Source: Helopsaltes ochotensis (taxonomy: Eukaryota; Chordata; Aves; Passeriformes; Locustellidae). Taken from it: a stretch of DNA of 64,000 bases. The stretch is from NCBI GenBank assembly GCA_013400155.1, contig VXBM01000136.1:186001-250000 (forward strand), read 5' to 3'. The translations under genes and the position numbers were made by a program. The notes under the pieces are model-generated. The model did no database searches. It saw only the letters and a list, made by a program, of their open reading frames with translations, and was not told the DNA's origin. Of this stretch, positions 1-10,720 are shown in pieces (within the stretch, counting starts at the first letter, position 1; every line of letters starts with the position of its first letter).

Positions 1-2308
1 CACCCTGGGCTGTAAACTTGTAGCATGGTGGAAATGGCTGTTGTCAAGGCTTTTACTCTATCTGACTCTGTCAAAGATTTTCTGCTGGTAGTTACTCAGG
101 ATAGCCCTGGAGGAAACCATCCCTCACTTTCCTTTCAGCCCCTTTGTAATTCTTGGTATAATAAATGTGTTAAATAGCTGGTGTCTGAGAAGCATGACAT
201 TTTAAGTGCTTAACATAACTAAGCCTGCTTCATATGATGGCAAGGTCTTGCTGCATCATTTGAGGTGTTGTTCTAATACTGAGGTGACTGTGCCAGGTGT
301 CACATAAGTGACACTGAGATGACCTCTGCTTGATGCTGACCTTCATGGTCATTCAGGGGAAGATAATTCTCAAATGCTAGAGTCTGAAATTAAAACACTG
401 GCATTCATAGAAAGCTGTCACAGACCAGGAGGTGTCAGGACCTCTGATTTGCAGAGACAGGTATGCCTGCCCTTCCTGATCACCTTGCATACAGCACCAA
501 AACCCAGGAGGAGAGAGGTTTCTCCTACAGCAGCTGGAAATTTCTATACAGCATCTGAGAAAGCGATCTGTCTTGTTTACAGGCGAGCGAGTGATTTGGG
601 TATGCGTGTGTCTGACTGGCTGCTGGCGAGCGCATCTTCTGGGCTGCTTGGCAGGGCCATCTTTGTGCAACAAGCTTTTCAGGCACAACTCTGCTTTTTA
701 TTACAGCACACTGGCAGGGAAGGAAACAAGGATGGTGTGTTATGTGTTACTGGGATAAGGCAAGGGAACTGGTGGCAATTCTTTCTTTAATCAAAACCAG
801 CTTCTGAGCAGACAGAAAAGACCTTGATAAAACTTCCTTTCCTGCAGAGGACTCTGTACAGCCCTCCTCTTGGATCCAGCCCCAGGTTTTGTCGTAGTTG
901 AGTTGTGGAGGCTGTTTTCTCCTCCATCCACCAGGTAGCTAGCCTCATTCTTCACCACAGGGAGTAACACCAAGGAAAATTTTATCTAGCCCTACCTTTG
1001 CTATTTAAACTTCAGAGCTCAGGGTTTGTTGTTTTAGTATTTCTCAAGGCAGTTTTCTGCTTGTGAAGTTTTGGAGAATTGCAAGTCAGGTATCTTCAGG
1101 TAAATGCTTTGCGAGCTTCCTGCATGGATTCCCATTCCCGCCCTCAGTGCTTGGATCCTCATGGCCAGAAGCAATCACAAAGTCTGATCATTTCGTCTGA
1201 CACACTGCAGCACTGCTCACAGAGGTTTGTGTTTGGACCAGGCAGTCTCCCCTCTGTTTCCACATTTGTCCTGGCCATTTGACAGCTGGGCCTGACAGAA
1301 GGCTTTTTAAACCTCACTGTTTGGGATTCTGTGGGAAGGATGCTGTGCTGTTGTAAGGTAAGAGGGAGAAAGAGGCGTGGTTGGATAGGTTACTGGTACA
1401 GAGATGTTGAGATAAATCTGGGGATGGCAGGCACCCCTCTGCTAAGAGCCAGCATAGTTGAGGTCTGTTTATAAGGCCATCTTCTCTAAGGGCTGCATCT
1501 CCCTGCACTGCATGTCCATTTCTTAACCCGCTACCAAATCCTCTCCCTTTTCCTTTCTTTTGCCAAGACTTCTCTTTTCCCCCCTCTCCTCTCTGGGAGC
1601 TGTGTAAAGCTTAGCAACTGGTATCTCTTCCCTGAGCCCAAGCAGGTGAGCCACTGAAAGAGGGCTGGAGTTTAGTCTGTGATGTTATTAGTGGAGGCAA
1701 GCAAAGAGGGTGCTCAGGGGCTGAGAAAGGGGAAATGTCTGTGTTAAGATGGAGAAGCTTAAAGGAATGGGTAGAACTGATTTTTAAAGTTTTTATTTTT
1801 TTCTCTCTAAGCAGAAAAAAGGGCCGACCTGTTTGTCACCTGCCCACCACTTTCTAGCGTTAACACTGTGTCTGAAGCTTGTTGGAGGCCTGGAAGTCCT
1901 AACTCTTTTTTTTTTTTTTTTTTTAGAAGGATAGAGGGAAAACAAGGAATTTTTTCTTTTCTGGAGGGAGTTGAAGACAAAAGGGTCTCCAGGAAAGCTG
2001 TTAGTGGAGAGGGGAAAAGGAGAAGAAAATGTTGTCTGTGTCTCCGGTAGGGACAGGGAGAGGTGAACTCCTATCCAGCTTCCATGGAGCTATCTGTCTT
2101 GTTTTTCCTTGTTCATTCCAGTAGGAAATCAGGGTTAACAGCACACAGGAACAGCACAAAGGGGGACAGCCTATTCAATGGAGTGGAGACACTCATCCAA
2201 ACCTGACAGCTGCCTAAAAGGCACTGTTCAGTAAAGACAGCTGGGTGGAGAATGTAAAATCAAGCAGGAAAGGGCTGGAGCTTGGGAGGGGAGAAGTGGA
2301 AAATACTT
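1..2308. other. Non-coding unique sequence, no gene seen
   Basis: No open frame here has a recognisable protein product. The longest, 138 codons at 374-790, has a 103-codon frame on the opposite strand over most of its length and no family motif. Base composition is ordinary for a vertebrate intergenic or intronic region. The only simple repeat of note is the poly(T) run near 1906. Confidence 0.7.
1906..1924. repeat. Poly(T) tract, 19 bases
   Basis: An uninterrupted run of 19 T. It could be the reverse complement of an old retroposon poly(A) tail, but the sequence on its right side shows no recognisable element, so it is listed only as a homopolymer. Confidence 0.9.
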
Positions 2309-2365
2309 GAGTTAATCCCAGCTTCACCACTGGCTGCCTGTGGGATATCGGGTAAGTCACCTGTG
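2309..2365 (+). mobile_element. MIR-like CORE-SINE fragment
   Basis: The order of short blocks matches the central part of MIR-type SINEs: an AATCCCAGCT block, then CACCACTGGCTGCCTGTGGG, then GGTAAGTCACCT, corresponding to the familiar stretch where MIR reads like a clinical-style 'gctgtgtgaccttgggcaagtcac'. Only about 55 bases are recognisable and they are heavily diverged, as expected for an element fixed before birds and mammals separated. The orientation is plus. The match is from memory of the consensus and was not aligned. Confidence 0.5.
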
Positions 2366-2484
2366 TGCTTTTCTAGTCTGCTCTCCCTGACCTGTCCAGA
2401 GAGCAAATCGGTCTCTCAGGTTTTTTTTTGGGTGACTGAGTATAGCATGAATGTAGGTTTTTAGAGATGCTTGACCAGAAATCT

Positions 2485-2499
2485 GAGAGAGAGAGAGAG
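2485..2499. repeat. (GA)n microsatellite
   Basis: Seven and a half perfect GA units. It is a short simple repeat with no sign of function. Confidence 0.9.
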
Positions 2500-3120
2500 G
2501 GGACAGATTTAGTGTGGATTTCAAAGCAAAGTTGGTGCCCTGAGATTCAGGGTCACTAAAGGGCTAATTAGTTATAATTGACAAGGGATTTGTGTTCATT
2601 GGGGTACATTTTCACCTACTTCTGCATCTGAGCTCTGTCTACACAAACAGACTAAATGTAAGTTCTGGCCCCTTTCTTAAACTAAGGTTGGCTTTGTGCT
2701 AAAGTGGCAGCTATGAGAGGGAGCATGAGGACATGGCGTACCATAAAATTGACTGAAGTTGTGTACCTCTGGAGGCAGGAGAGCATCCTGGGTGTGGAGT
2801 AAGTCCATGTGTGCTTTTTTTCTTCCTGTCTTTCCTCCATTCCTGTTGTTGACCACCATGGAAACAGGATAGGTAGCTAGTGGGACCTCTGCGCTGAGCC
2901 AGTGTGGCTGTCCCTGTGCTGTTACATACCAACTGCAGTCTCACATACCTAGTGCAATTGTAAAAGCCTCAAACATCTTGGACCCTGCATGGCCCGAATC
3001 TCTAAAGTGAGTCTGCATCCATGGACCCACAAAGGGGTTCTGGCAGTCTTAGATGGAGGTGTAGGTTTTCATGTCAAAACCTGAAATTAGCTGTGTGTTG
3101 TCTGCTTTTCCAGAGCCCTG

Positions 3121-3610
3121 CCAGCCCTACTGATGGGCTCAGGCGCACGCCTGAGCTGGGTTGCGGAGCAGAACTGACCGCCCATGTCGAGTCCAAAGAG
3201 ACTTTGGAGGCCCATCTCCCTTCCCCTGGGCTTGCAGAGTCCATGCTGCCCTTCCGAAGGGTGCTGTGTGTGCGGGGCTCCCCAGCGGCACGGGGACGGA
3301 GCGTGGAAGAGGATCATTTTGGGAGTGCGGTCCCATGACTGCAAAGGGTTTGCTGCCCCCCTATGGATCTGCCTGGCGCGGCCCGGCCGGGGCACCAGGG
3401 CGGCCGAGGGGGCGGCTGTGGAGCCAAGGGCCCGTCCTGCCATCTCCTGCCCCTCTCGGCCCTCCCTGTGCCGCCGACAGCCCGGGGCCTGGGCTCCCGT
3501 TCAACTGATCGCACAAATGTAGCGGAACAACCAGGTTTCCCCAAAGCAGCTCCATCTGTGCAGGGCGCTTGTTCCTCAGGACTCCCTTGGTCATGCTGTG
3601 CTTCGCTGGA
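3121..3610. promoter_or_regulatory. CpG-rich island, possible orphan promoter or enhancer
   Basis: I count 29 CpG dinucleotides by eye in about 490 bases, 15 of them in the 160 bases 3361-3520, against a CpG-poor background on both sides. Clusters such as GGCGCGGCCCGGCCGGGGC (3375-3393) give possible GC-box-type sites. Such islands in vertebrates are usually unmethylated and often mark promoters, including those of long non-coding RNAs. Several overlapping open frames of 65-118 codons on both strands here are explained by the low stop-codon frequency of GC-rich DNA, and none looks like a known protein. No TATA box, exon or splice pattern could be assigned. The island is certain as composition; its promoter role is inference. 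Confidence 0.5.
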
Positions 3611-3724
3611 GTTTGTGCCAAACCCAATACCTGCAGTTTAAAAATAACATTTGGGTGTGACAGCTCCATTATTTACCCGGGATCCAACATTGTCTGGTAG
3701 GCAAAGCCGAACGGCTGGAAGTCT

Positions 3725-3866
3725 GGGGCAAGACATTCTCTTCTCATCTACCACTGTGTTCTATATTACCTCCTGCTGCCTCAGTTTCCTTGCTGATGAA
3801 TCAGGGATAATGAAAAACAGCTTATGATAACTTCTGCAAGGCTTAGGTACTTTAAAGATCTCAGTT
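3725..3866 (+). mobile_element. MIR-like CORE-SINE fragment
   Basis: The block TGCCTCAGTTTCCTTGCTGA (3778-3797) followed by GATAATGAAAAACAGCTTAT is close to the well-known MIR segment 'gcctcagtttcctcatctgtaaaatggggataata'. The upstream GGGGCAAGACATTCTC fits the preceding 'gggcaagtcac' part and the downstream AAGATCTCAGTTAGGA fits the tail. It lies about 100 bases after the CpG-rich island. This is the best preserved MIR-like copy in the window. Family assignment is by memory of the consensus. Confidence 0.6.
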
Positions 3867-4018
3867 AGGACTCTCCTCCAGAACCCATGAGCAATATAAT
3901 GCCAAGGCAGACCAAACAGTTGCACTTCTTTGTTGGTGACCAAACTTTGAAAGACGCTATTGACACAGAAATATGTACTAAAGGACATCTTGGAAAGCCT
4001 GTGAGAGTGGCATTGATA

Positions 4019-4071
4019 TGGCTTGCCCTTCACCCTTGGAAAGTTGCTGGCTTGCCCTTCACCCTTGGAAA
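4019..4071. repeat. Tandem duplication, period 29, two copies
   Basis: A 24-base block beginning TGGCTTGCCCTTCACCC occurs at 4019-4042 and again, identical, at 4048-4071, separated by five bases. The unit is therefore 29 bases repeated about 1.8 times. Identity between the copies suggests a recent local duplication, or an assembly slip. No coding or structural role is apparent. Confidence 0.9.
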
Positions 4072-6133
4072 AAAATCATTGCACATTCTATTCCCCTTAA
4101 TTTTCAACACTGCTTCCTCTGTCTGTGCTTTCATTTCAATGACAGCTCAATTACGGACACCTTTCTTCCTGACTCTGTACATTAATTATATCTTAACTGT
4201 GCAAACAGCTATAACATTAACATTAACATTGTATAGTTAGTTGCTTTATTCTTTGTTGTTTATTTATTTTAAGGAAGTCAGACCTTGGATATTTTCTTTA
4301 GTGTCAGAGAATCCTCATTCAAATAATCTTTCCCATCATGGAAAAACGTGGGTTAGGAAACATGAAGGTTGTGACAGCTTCACCTGGGACAGTACAAGCT
4401 TTAGGAGATATGAAAAAGGTGACACCAAAATGCTTTGACTTTTGACTGAACCTGGAAGTAACACAATGTGATTGGCACTGTCCTGGCTTATAAAGCATGG
4501 CCTCAAAAGCCTTCCTTTCTCCTCTACAATACCCTTCAGGAAATGGTTCAATATCATGAATATCATGGGCACAGACTGACAGATCCTCAAGACATGCTGC
4601 TGATACAAGAGGAGGGTATTTCTTTGCTTCTTTATGATGTACAAAGAAATGTCCTGTAAATTGGATTTTTCAGATTCTGGGGAAGAGAACCTATTTTCTC
4701 TCTGCTGGAGATGAAGAGAGCACAACAGGGCTTGAGTGCTCAGATGATGTGCCTGGTTATAGATGTTAGGAATTCGAGCTTGTTAGAGGCCTTCTTGGAG
4801 CTCTCTCATGGGTACCAGTAATATCCTCACACTCAAACCTGAAAGCATAGAACTGCTGAATTTTAATAAATGGCAAGTTTTCTCTCAGCTGTCCATTAGA
4901 CCCTGGAATGCCATGAATTTTTTTGAAGAAGGCTAGACTCTTTGGTGATGTGAACCCAACGCAGTTTTACTGATTCTTGCAGCTAAGCTAGTTTTCTGCC
5001 AGTTGGGAAGCATCCTGAAGAGTGTAAAGTAGCCTGCCTACAATTCAATCCAATTCCCCCCATCTTGTGATGACAGGTTTCCACTCATATTTCCATTCTG
5101 CAGATGGCCAACAACTTCTGGGCCAGACAAAACTGGAGTTTCTAGGATAGCTCAGATCAGCCCTTGACTTGGATCCAAGTCCTACAGATGTCTGGGGCTT
5201 AGGCTTGGGCCATCCATAAACAGATCTACCTACTCAATCTGGAAGAAGCAGTAATGGTTGAAGGGATTTGCCACCCGATGGACAAGCAGGAGGAAAAAAC
5301 ACTACCCTGATGTGTCCATTAACTCTACTGTTACAGAGCTAGGCAGGTCCCTGACGTAGTACAAGAGATTCTTAAGGGATTTCATGTATTTTTTTTCTTT
5401 TAATGTTTTTCTGGGTTCCCCCACTCCCCTTTGTTTTTCTTGTAACCAAGTCAGGGAAGGGGAAAAAAAAAAGAAGGAAAAAGAAATTCCAGAGTGAGCA
5501 GGAAACAGTGAGTAAAATTAGCCAAGAATCTTCCAAACAACTGTGTGGCTTACACTTAGGAGAGCTTGGTTTTGTTTACTGTTTGTTTTGAATTTCCAGT
5601 CTTTGCCCTCAGATCAAGCCCCGGGAGAAGGGGGAGCCTGGAAGGAGGCCTCAGATGTCTGCACAACTCTTATATGCTGTGAAAGGAACCCTGATGAAAG
5701 GTTAAAGCAGTGGGATGGATGATACCCAATAAAAGGCATGTGCAGCACTTCTGATTGCTTTTGCTGCTGAATCCTTGTTTCCGGAGAATCTAATCCTCCT
5801 TGTGATGGCTAGCAAAGGTGGCTGTGAGGGGAAGGCTAATGCCTATTAACCTCTTCAGTGCTGTGTTCCCCAGTGTTGTCACCTGCTCTGTGGGGGAACT
5901 TAAAGGCTGAGACCAGGCGATCTGTATCCATCTGTACTTTGTATGAGAGAATTCCTTCTCATCTGACAGGCGTGATAGAAACACAAAAACATAGAGGAAA
6001 GTGCAAGAACTGTCTCACTTGTTAAGCAGACTCCAGACTGGGTGATTTTTTTAGCAATGAATTGATAAACTTTTAACGCACTAATTTTCCCATTGGAACT
6101 GGCTGCATATGTAAAAATAAGCATAAGCTAAAT
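4072..6133. other. Non-coding unique sequence, no gene seen
   Basis: AT-leaning unique sequence. Open frames of 60-130 codons on both strands have no recognisable product. An A-rich patch at 5461-5485 gives one of them a lysine-rich translation, which is compositional. No repeat family recognised. Confidence 0.65.
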
Positions 6134-6161
6134 AAATACTTAAGTGCTTTGCAAGGCTCAG
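6134..6161 (+). mobile_element. Very short MITE-like relic (uncertain)
   Basis: The run ATACTTAAGTGCTTTGCAAG (6136-6155) followed by GCTCAG resembles the terminal part of a palindromic repeat common in turtle and crocodile genomes, which reads 'cttaagtgctttgctg(g/a)atcagg'. Only 28 bases can be matched, so chance resemblance is possible. It is listed because related pieces occur near 56260 and 47310. Confidence 0.3.
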
Positions 6162-9100
6162 TAAGGAATTCTGATGTCTTAAGGCATAAGTCAACTCTGA
6201 GAAGACTTAGAAGTAGGCAGCCTGAGAGGGTAAAATTTCTTATTGACTCCCACAACAGAGATTTTTACATCCCTTTTTGTTTACAGGCTGCTTAGTTTCT
6301 GGTCTTGATGACTGCTGAAACCAGGTTCCTCATGTTGATCACTCCCTGGTTTGAAGCCATGTGGTTGTTCCAGTATTTTCTGTCCTGTAAACATCTCCAA
6401 GAACATGGCACAACACTTTATCTGTCTCTCGTTAAGTAGAGAATGTGATTGTTATTATGCATGGAATTGTCAAACCAATCTGGTGTCTCCAGACTTCACC
6501 AAGGATCAGGCAGTTTCACCAAGATGCCATCTCCTTCTTGACAGCTGACACAGAGAACACTAAGAAACCTAAAAAAAAAAAAATTAAAAATACTGTACAC
6601 ACGTAGAAGTGCCAAAATGCAGGCGGAATACATGTCAGGGAATTATTTACAGTGGCTGAAGTTTGAAATCTATTGAGGCTGAAGTTAAAATATCAGCTGG
6701 GATCACAGCCCAAGCTTGGTCACAAACGGAACGCGTCAAAAAGTGCTCAGGAAATGAGCAGAGGCCCTGCTGAGCAGAGCCAGCTCTTCTGTGGCTGTTC
6801 TCTCCCTCCTGGAGATCCAGCAGAGAAAGAAAAGCCCTGGGAAGAGAATGAGATCAGCTGAAGGGAACAAGTGGCATTGCAGTGCAGTGCTCAGCAAGTG
6901 CACTCCAGGCAGGATGCCCCGAGGAGCTGAGGGCCCTCACAGCATAGGCAGGGAGGAAATTTGTGGCAGACCTAATCTCAACCTCACAGTTATTGTGGGT
7001 AGCATGACGGTCAGAGTGCATTAGAACATCAAGTGAATATTGCAGCAGGTGTGAATTGGTGCTTCTCCACTGGTTGTGGCAGTTCCATGATGGGGCAGAC
7101 TGGATGATGGCCTGGTTTGTTTGGCAGCACCCTGTAGAACAGCTTAGACCCAGTGGGACCACCTGAGGACAGGCAGTGCAGAACAGAACTGAGAAGGGTG
7201 TGTCACCTTGGTGGCAGTGCCTTTGGCACAGTGGATAGTGCATGTAGAAGTAGCTTGACAAAGGCACTGTGTAGGTGCATGCCTGTGATGTAGCTCACCA
7301 AACCCAAGCGGGAGATTCTGTAACTATTGCTTGTATGAGAGCATGAAGCATAGGCTGTATGGGGGGGAAAAAGAGTTTATCTTGTAGGATGCCTGCCTGT
7401 TGTTAAATTGCCAGAGAAACACATACTGACCTGTTGATCCTCTCTGGCTTCCCTTTTCTGTTCTCAGCTGTTCTTCTCAGCTCTTTGGTGTGTGTCCTGA
7501 GACAGGTAACAGCAACACTGTGTTTGTCTGCTGCTGCTGTTGCCTGAGCTTCTGGTGTCATCCTCCCCACAGATACATCCCCCTTTCCTTGAGAGACAGG
7601 CAGAGATTGATACTGACCATGGACCAGCATGCATTCCCCATGGTGGAAAGAAGAGTGGGACCTTTTCGTGATCCCAGCACATCTGTGATTAGACCTTTCC
7701 CTCTCCAGAGTTAGGCAGGACTTGTGCAAAGAGCCCTTCATGCAAAGCTGCTTGAGCTCACCTCCTTCTGGGTCTGGGAACATCTCTTCAGGGTTAGTAA
7801 TGAACAAAGGTGGGATTGTTCTCCATCTCCTGGCCTGCTCTGGTCACCCAACACACGTACATCTTTAACTGACCTGGATAAAAAGCTGGAGGTGGTTGAT
7901 CCATCCCATGGACTCAATGGTGACTGCTGATGTCTTTCAACCTGCCTTTGTTCTGCAATAAAGCTGAATAGAGATTCCAACATCTCTGAACTTTACCATA
8001 GTGCCTCTGATCCATCCAGGGGGTTTTCTTCTGTTATCTTCACCTGGAGTTGGAGAATACTCTGTGTATAGGAGGAGTCAGAGATGCCTCCCCATCCACA
8101 TGCATGATGCCTTCCCAGGAATGCTAGAAGGAAGGCCATGGAGTGCAGTGCTATGTGAACTGGTGTGGAGCCCTGAAAGCTAAATGAAGCATTTCTTCTC
8201 CCAAGGGAACACTCTCATGCTCTGAACAGCAGCAGCCCTGTGAGGATAACCCCAGCATGGGCAGGGGGCTGACTCATCTCTCCAGAAGATTAACACTGTT
8301 TATTAATCACTGCTCCTTTGAAGTGAAGAAATGGAGAAAACCTCTTGTAGCCAACGTTGTGATTAACCATCTAATTGTTCTACTGGTATGTTTGCTTAAG
8401 GGGCTTTCTTTGCTCTGTGTACACTAAGAAATAGTTTCTCATCCTACCGTTGTTTCACCCAGATGATAGTCATTAGCAGTGTACCAGACATACCCATTGT
8501 ATAGGCCTTGTCCTGACCTTTTTTCCCCCCAAGTCCCTGGGTCCATCTTCAGTGTTGGCAGAAGAATGACAGCTCTTCCAAGTAAAGTCCTCTGTTTGTT
8601 CCCAAAACATGCAAGGAGTCAATTCATGGAACAACCAATTCCTTGTCCCTTCCAACTGACCCTCCAGTCATCTTTTTCGTCATGGGAGATGGTGCCACAA
8701 GTGATGGAGAATGTCTCAACATCCTTTCCTGGGAGAAGACCCATCAGGCTGAGCCGCAAGCGTTTGCTGAATTGCAGAATCACAGCCTCTCCCACCAACT
8801 CGGAGCGTGCACATTCCAGATACGGTTGGTGTTAGAGCACAGGATTTTGGAGGGAGCTGGCACACCTAGCCCTAGCTGGGGGGATGACTTCTCTTCAGGG
8901 CACATGGGTTTGCAAAAGGGCTTAAACCTTGCTGATGCTCTGTGTGTCTTAGGCTCTGCTTGAAATACGAGACCAAGCTTAAGTCTGGGTACCTGGCAGA
9001 GAGCATATGGGTGAGCTTTAGTTTGATCTGCAGTACAAATAAGGAGAAAGATCACTTTTTCTTAGCCTACTTTGGTATTTATGTATCAGTGAATGTGGGA

Positions 9101-9300
9101 AATCAGGAGAAGTGCATCTTGGCTAGCAAAATGTAAAAGAAAATGGGATCAGTGGAGGACAACTAGTTCTGAAAATTTTTATCTAATCATGTCTAATCAT
9201 TCCAGACCAGGTTCAGCTGAGTCTAAATGTTCCATTTCAGGTACAGAGTCCATGAAAATACATTTCAGTAACATTTCAAGCCATTTCTTCCTATATCCAA
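6162..9300. other. Non-coding unique sequence, no gene seen
   Basis: About 3.1 kb without a recognisable repeat or gene. A 12-base A run interrupts 6571-6582. The 137-codon minus frame at 6854-7267, the 134-codon minus frame at 7403-7807 and the 118-codon plus frame at 8479-8835 carry no domain or motif I know. No promoter-like composition. Confidence 0.65.
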
Positions 9301-9309
9301 CCCCCCCCC

Positions 9310-9340
<31 letters not shown>

Positions 9341-9360
9341 NNNNNNNNNNNNNNNNNNNN

Positions 9361-9389
<29 letters not shown>
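9301..9389. repeat. C10-A30 homopolymer with 20-N assembly gap
   Basis: Ten C are followed by 30 A, then 20 N (9341-9360), then 29 A. The gap sits wholly inside a poly(A) tract, so its true length is unknown and the N count is probably a placeholder or estimate. The long A run may be a simple repeat or the tail of a retroposed sequence lying to its left, but nothing recognisable precedes it. The translated lysine-rich and phenylalanine-rich frames across it are artefacts. Confidence 0.95.
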
Positions 9390-9391
<2 letters not shown>

Positions 9392-10079
9392 AAGCTATGA
9401 AATGAGAAGTAGCTTAAAGCCAGGGAAGACTTATTCAGTCTCAGTGACATTTCTGTTTCCTTCCATGCACCAGTGCACGTGGTGAGCTTTACAAAACCAC
9501 ACGTATCCTTAGCCCTGCTCCTGTGGAAGTCTATGCAAGTGTCGGTGTGTTTGGCACCAGAGCCCAGAGCACCTGACATGTTCCTCTGCGTTGTGCACAA
9601 TGCTGTGGTTGAGTTCAAGAAAGGTGTTTTCATGCCCTGGGCATCTGTGTTGCAGCTCAAGTGAGGCGAGAGGCTCCTGTGCTGTGTGGTGCTGCGAGGC
9701 TGTGGGCTGCAGCTAGAGGGGGTGAGCAGGCAGAAGATAGTTCCAGCTAAAATTTCACACTCAAAAGCTTTTCATCTTGCCCCTCTCTTTCCTCCTTCCC
9801 CTGATGCCGGGTGGCACCCGTGTACCTGCCTCCAGTGGACTTGTCCACGTGCAGGTTTATGTCTGTGTGTGTCGGCGCACGGGTGATGTATCTCAGAGTT
9901 ATTGTGACTCAGGCTGGTTTGGGGCCAGGCGTGAGGTCTCAGCTGGTGGCTGAGGCTGCAGTGCAGGAGGTGCTGTGCGCACATCACAAGTAAATGGCCC
10001 TTTCCTCAGAGATCCTGCAGTCCAAGTGTGTGGTTAGGAAGAGCAGATGGATACCACAAACACACAGGCGCTGTGGGTG
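9390..10079. other. Non-coding unique sequence, no gene seen
   Basis: Moderately GC-rich unique sequence with no recognisable gene, repeat or regulatory signature. Confidence 0.65.
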
Positions 10080-10165
10080 GGGGAGGAACACAAAATAACA
10101 CCGAGATAATTAAGATGAATGATTAATGACTCGAGTGGGGTCAAAACACTCACTGGATGTTTTTG
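10080..10165. promoter_or_regulatory. Candidate conserved non-coding element with TAAT motifs
   Basis: About 85 bases with closely spaced homeodomain-type TAAT cores: GATAATTAAG (10104-10113) contains a TAATTA palindrome and GATTAATGACTCG follows at 10120-10132, the latter running into an AP-1-like TGACTCG. This motif density in an otherwise unremarkable stretch is typical of developmental enhancers, but single-sequence inspection cannot show conservation. Confidence 0.25.
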
Positions 10166-10390
10166 GTGATGCTTCACAGGAGCCTTGGCAGAAGTGGACA
10201 ATAGATACACTGTATTTTGGACTTGCTCCTCATTCACACTGCTAAATTTCTCAGTCAGTGCTTGTGGCAGTTCAGCTATAATATTATATTGTACCTATTC
10301 TGTAAGGATGGTGTAAGTCTGTTGTATTCTGTATGGATTGCAAACCCAGCACACTGAAACACTGGTCCATAAAGGAATTTTGATCTCGTA

Positions 10391-10448
10391 GGATTTGGCC
10401 CAACACCCACTGAAGTCAGTGAGTTCTTGACCCTTACGGGATTTGGGA
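10391..10448 (+). mobile_element. Palindromic MITE-like relic
   Basis: The order GGATTTGGCCC, then CACCCACTGAAGTCAGTGAG, then CGGGATTTGGGACAATCC fits a short palindromic repeat of amniote genomes whose ends read 'ggcctgatcc' and whose arms contain 'ccattgaagtcaatggg'. The two GGATTTGG/GGATTTGGG blocks and the internal CACTGAAGTCAGTG near-palindrome support this. It is heavily diverged, so an old insertion. The element family name is not certain. Confidence 0.45.
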
Positions 10449-10499
10449 CAATCCTAGAATATTCAAGTGGGCTCCAAACGGAGCAAAACAATAGAGATA

Positions 10500-10720
10500 C
10501 GTATTTAAAATAATTTAAAAAATGCTTTGTATGAAATGCATTTAATATATTTCTGCTTGCATGTATGCATTTTTACTTTATGAAATCAGATTGGGTTTAT
10601 ATCTGCTGCATCTATCTTAACATGTGGTGTATGTTACAGTCGACTGATCAGTTACATGATTAAAATACACTGTAAATACACAGCATGCTGAGCGCTAGCA
10701 TGGTTTTGAAGTGATTTTTA
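10500..10720. promoter_or_regulatory. AT-rich candidate conserved non-coding element
   Basis: About 220 bases of AT-rich but non-repetitive sequence, including ATGCATTTAATATATTT, TGCATGTATGCATTTT, GTCGACTGATCAG and GCATGCTGAGCGCTAGC. It has several short perfect palindromes (ATGCAT, GTCGAC, TGATCA, GCATGC, AGCGCT) close together, and two retained CpGs. That texture is common in conserved vertebrate enhancers. The call is inference from composition alone. Confidence 0.25.

Noticed and set aside
3687..3696. Ten-base identity to miR-221 (ACATTGTCTG)
   Set aside because: The identity is only ten bases, the rest of the mature sequence differs and no precursor hairpin can be drawn.
9093..9485. Lysine-rich 130-codon frame
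   Set aside because: Produced by the poly(A) tract and the N gap.
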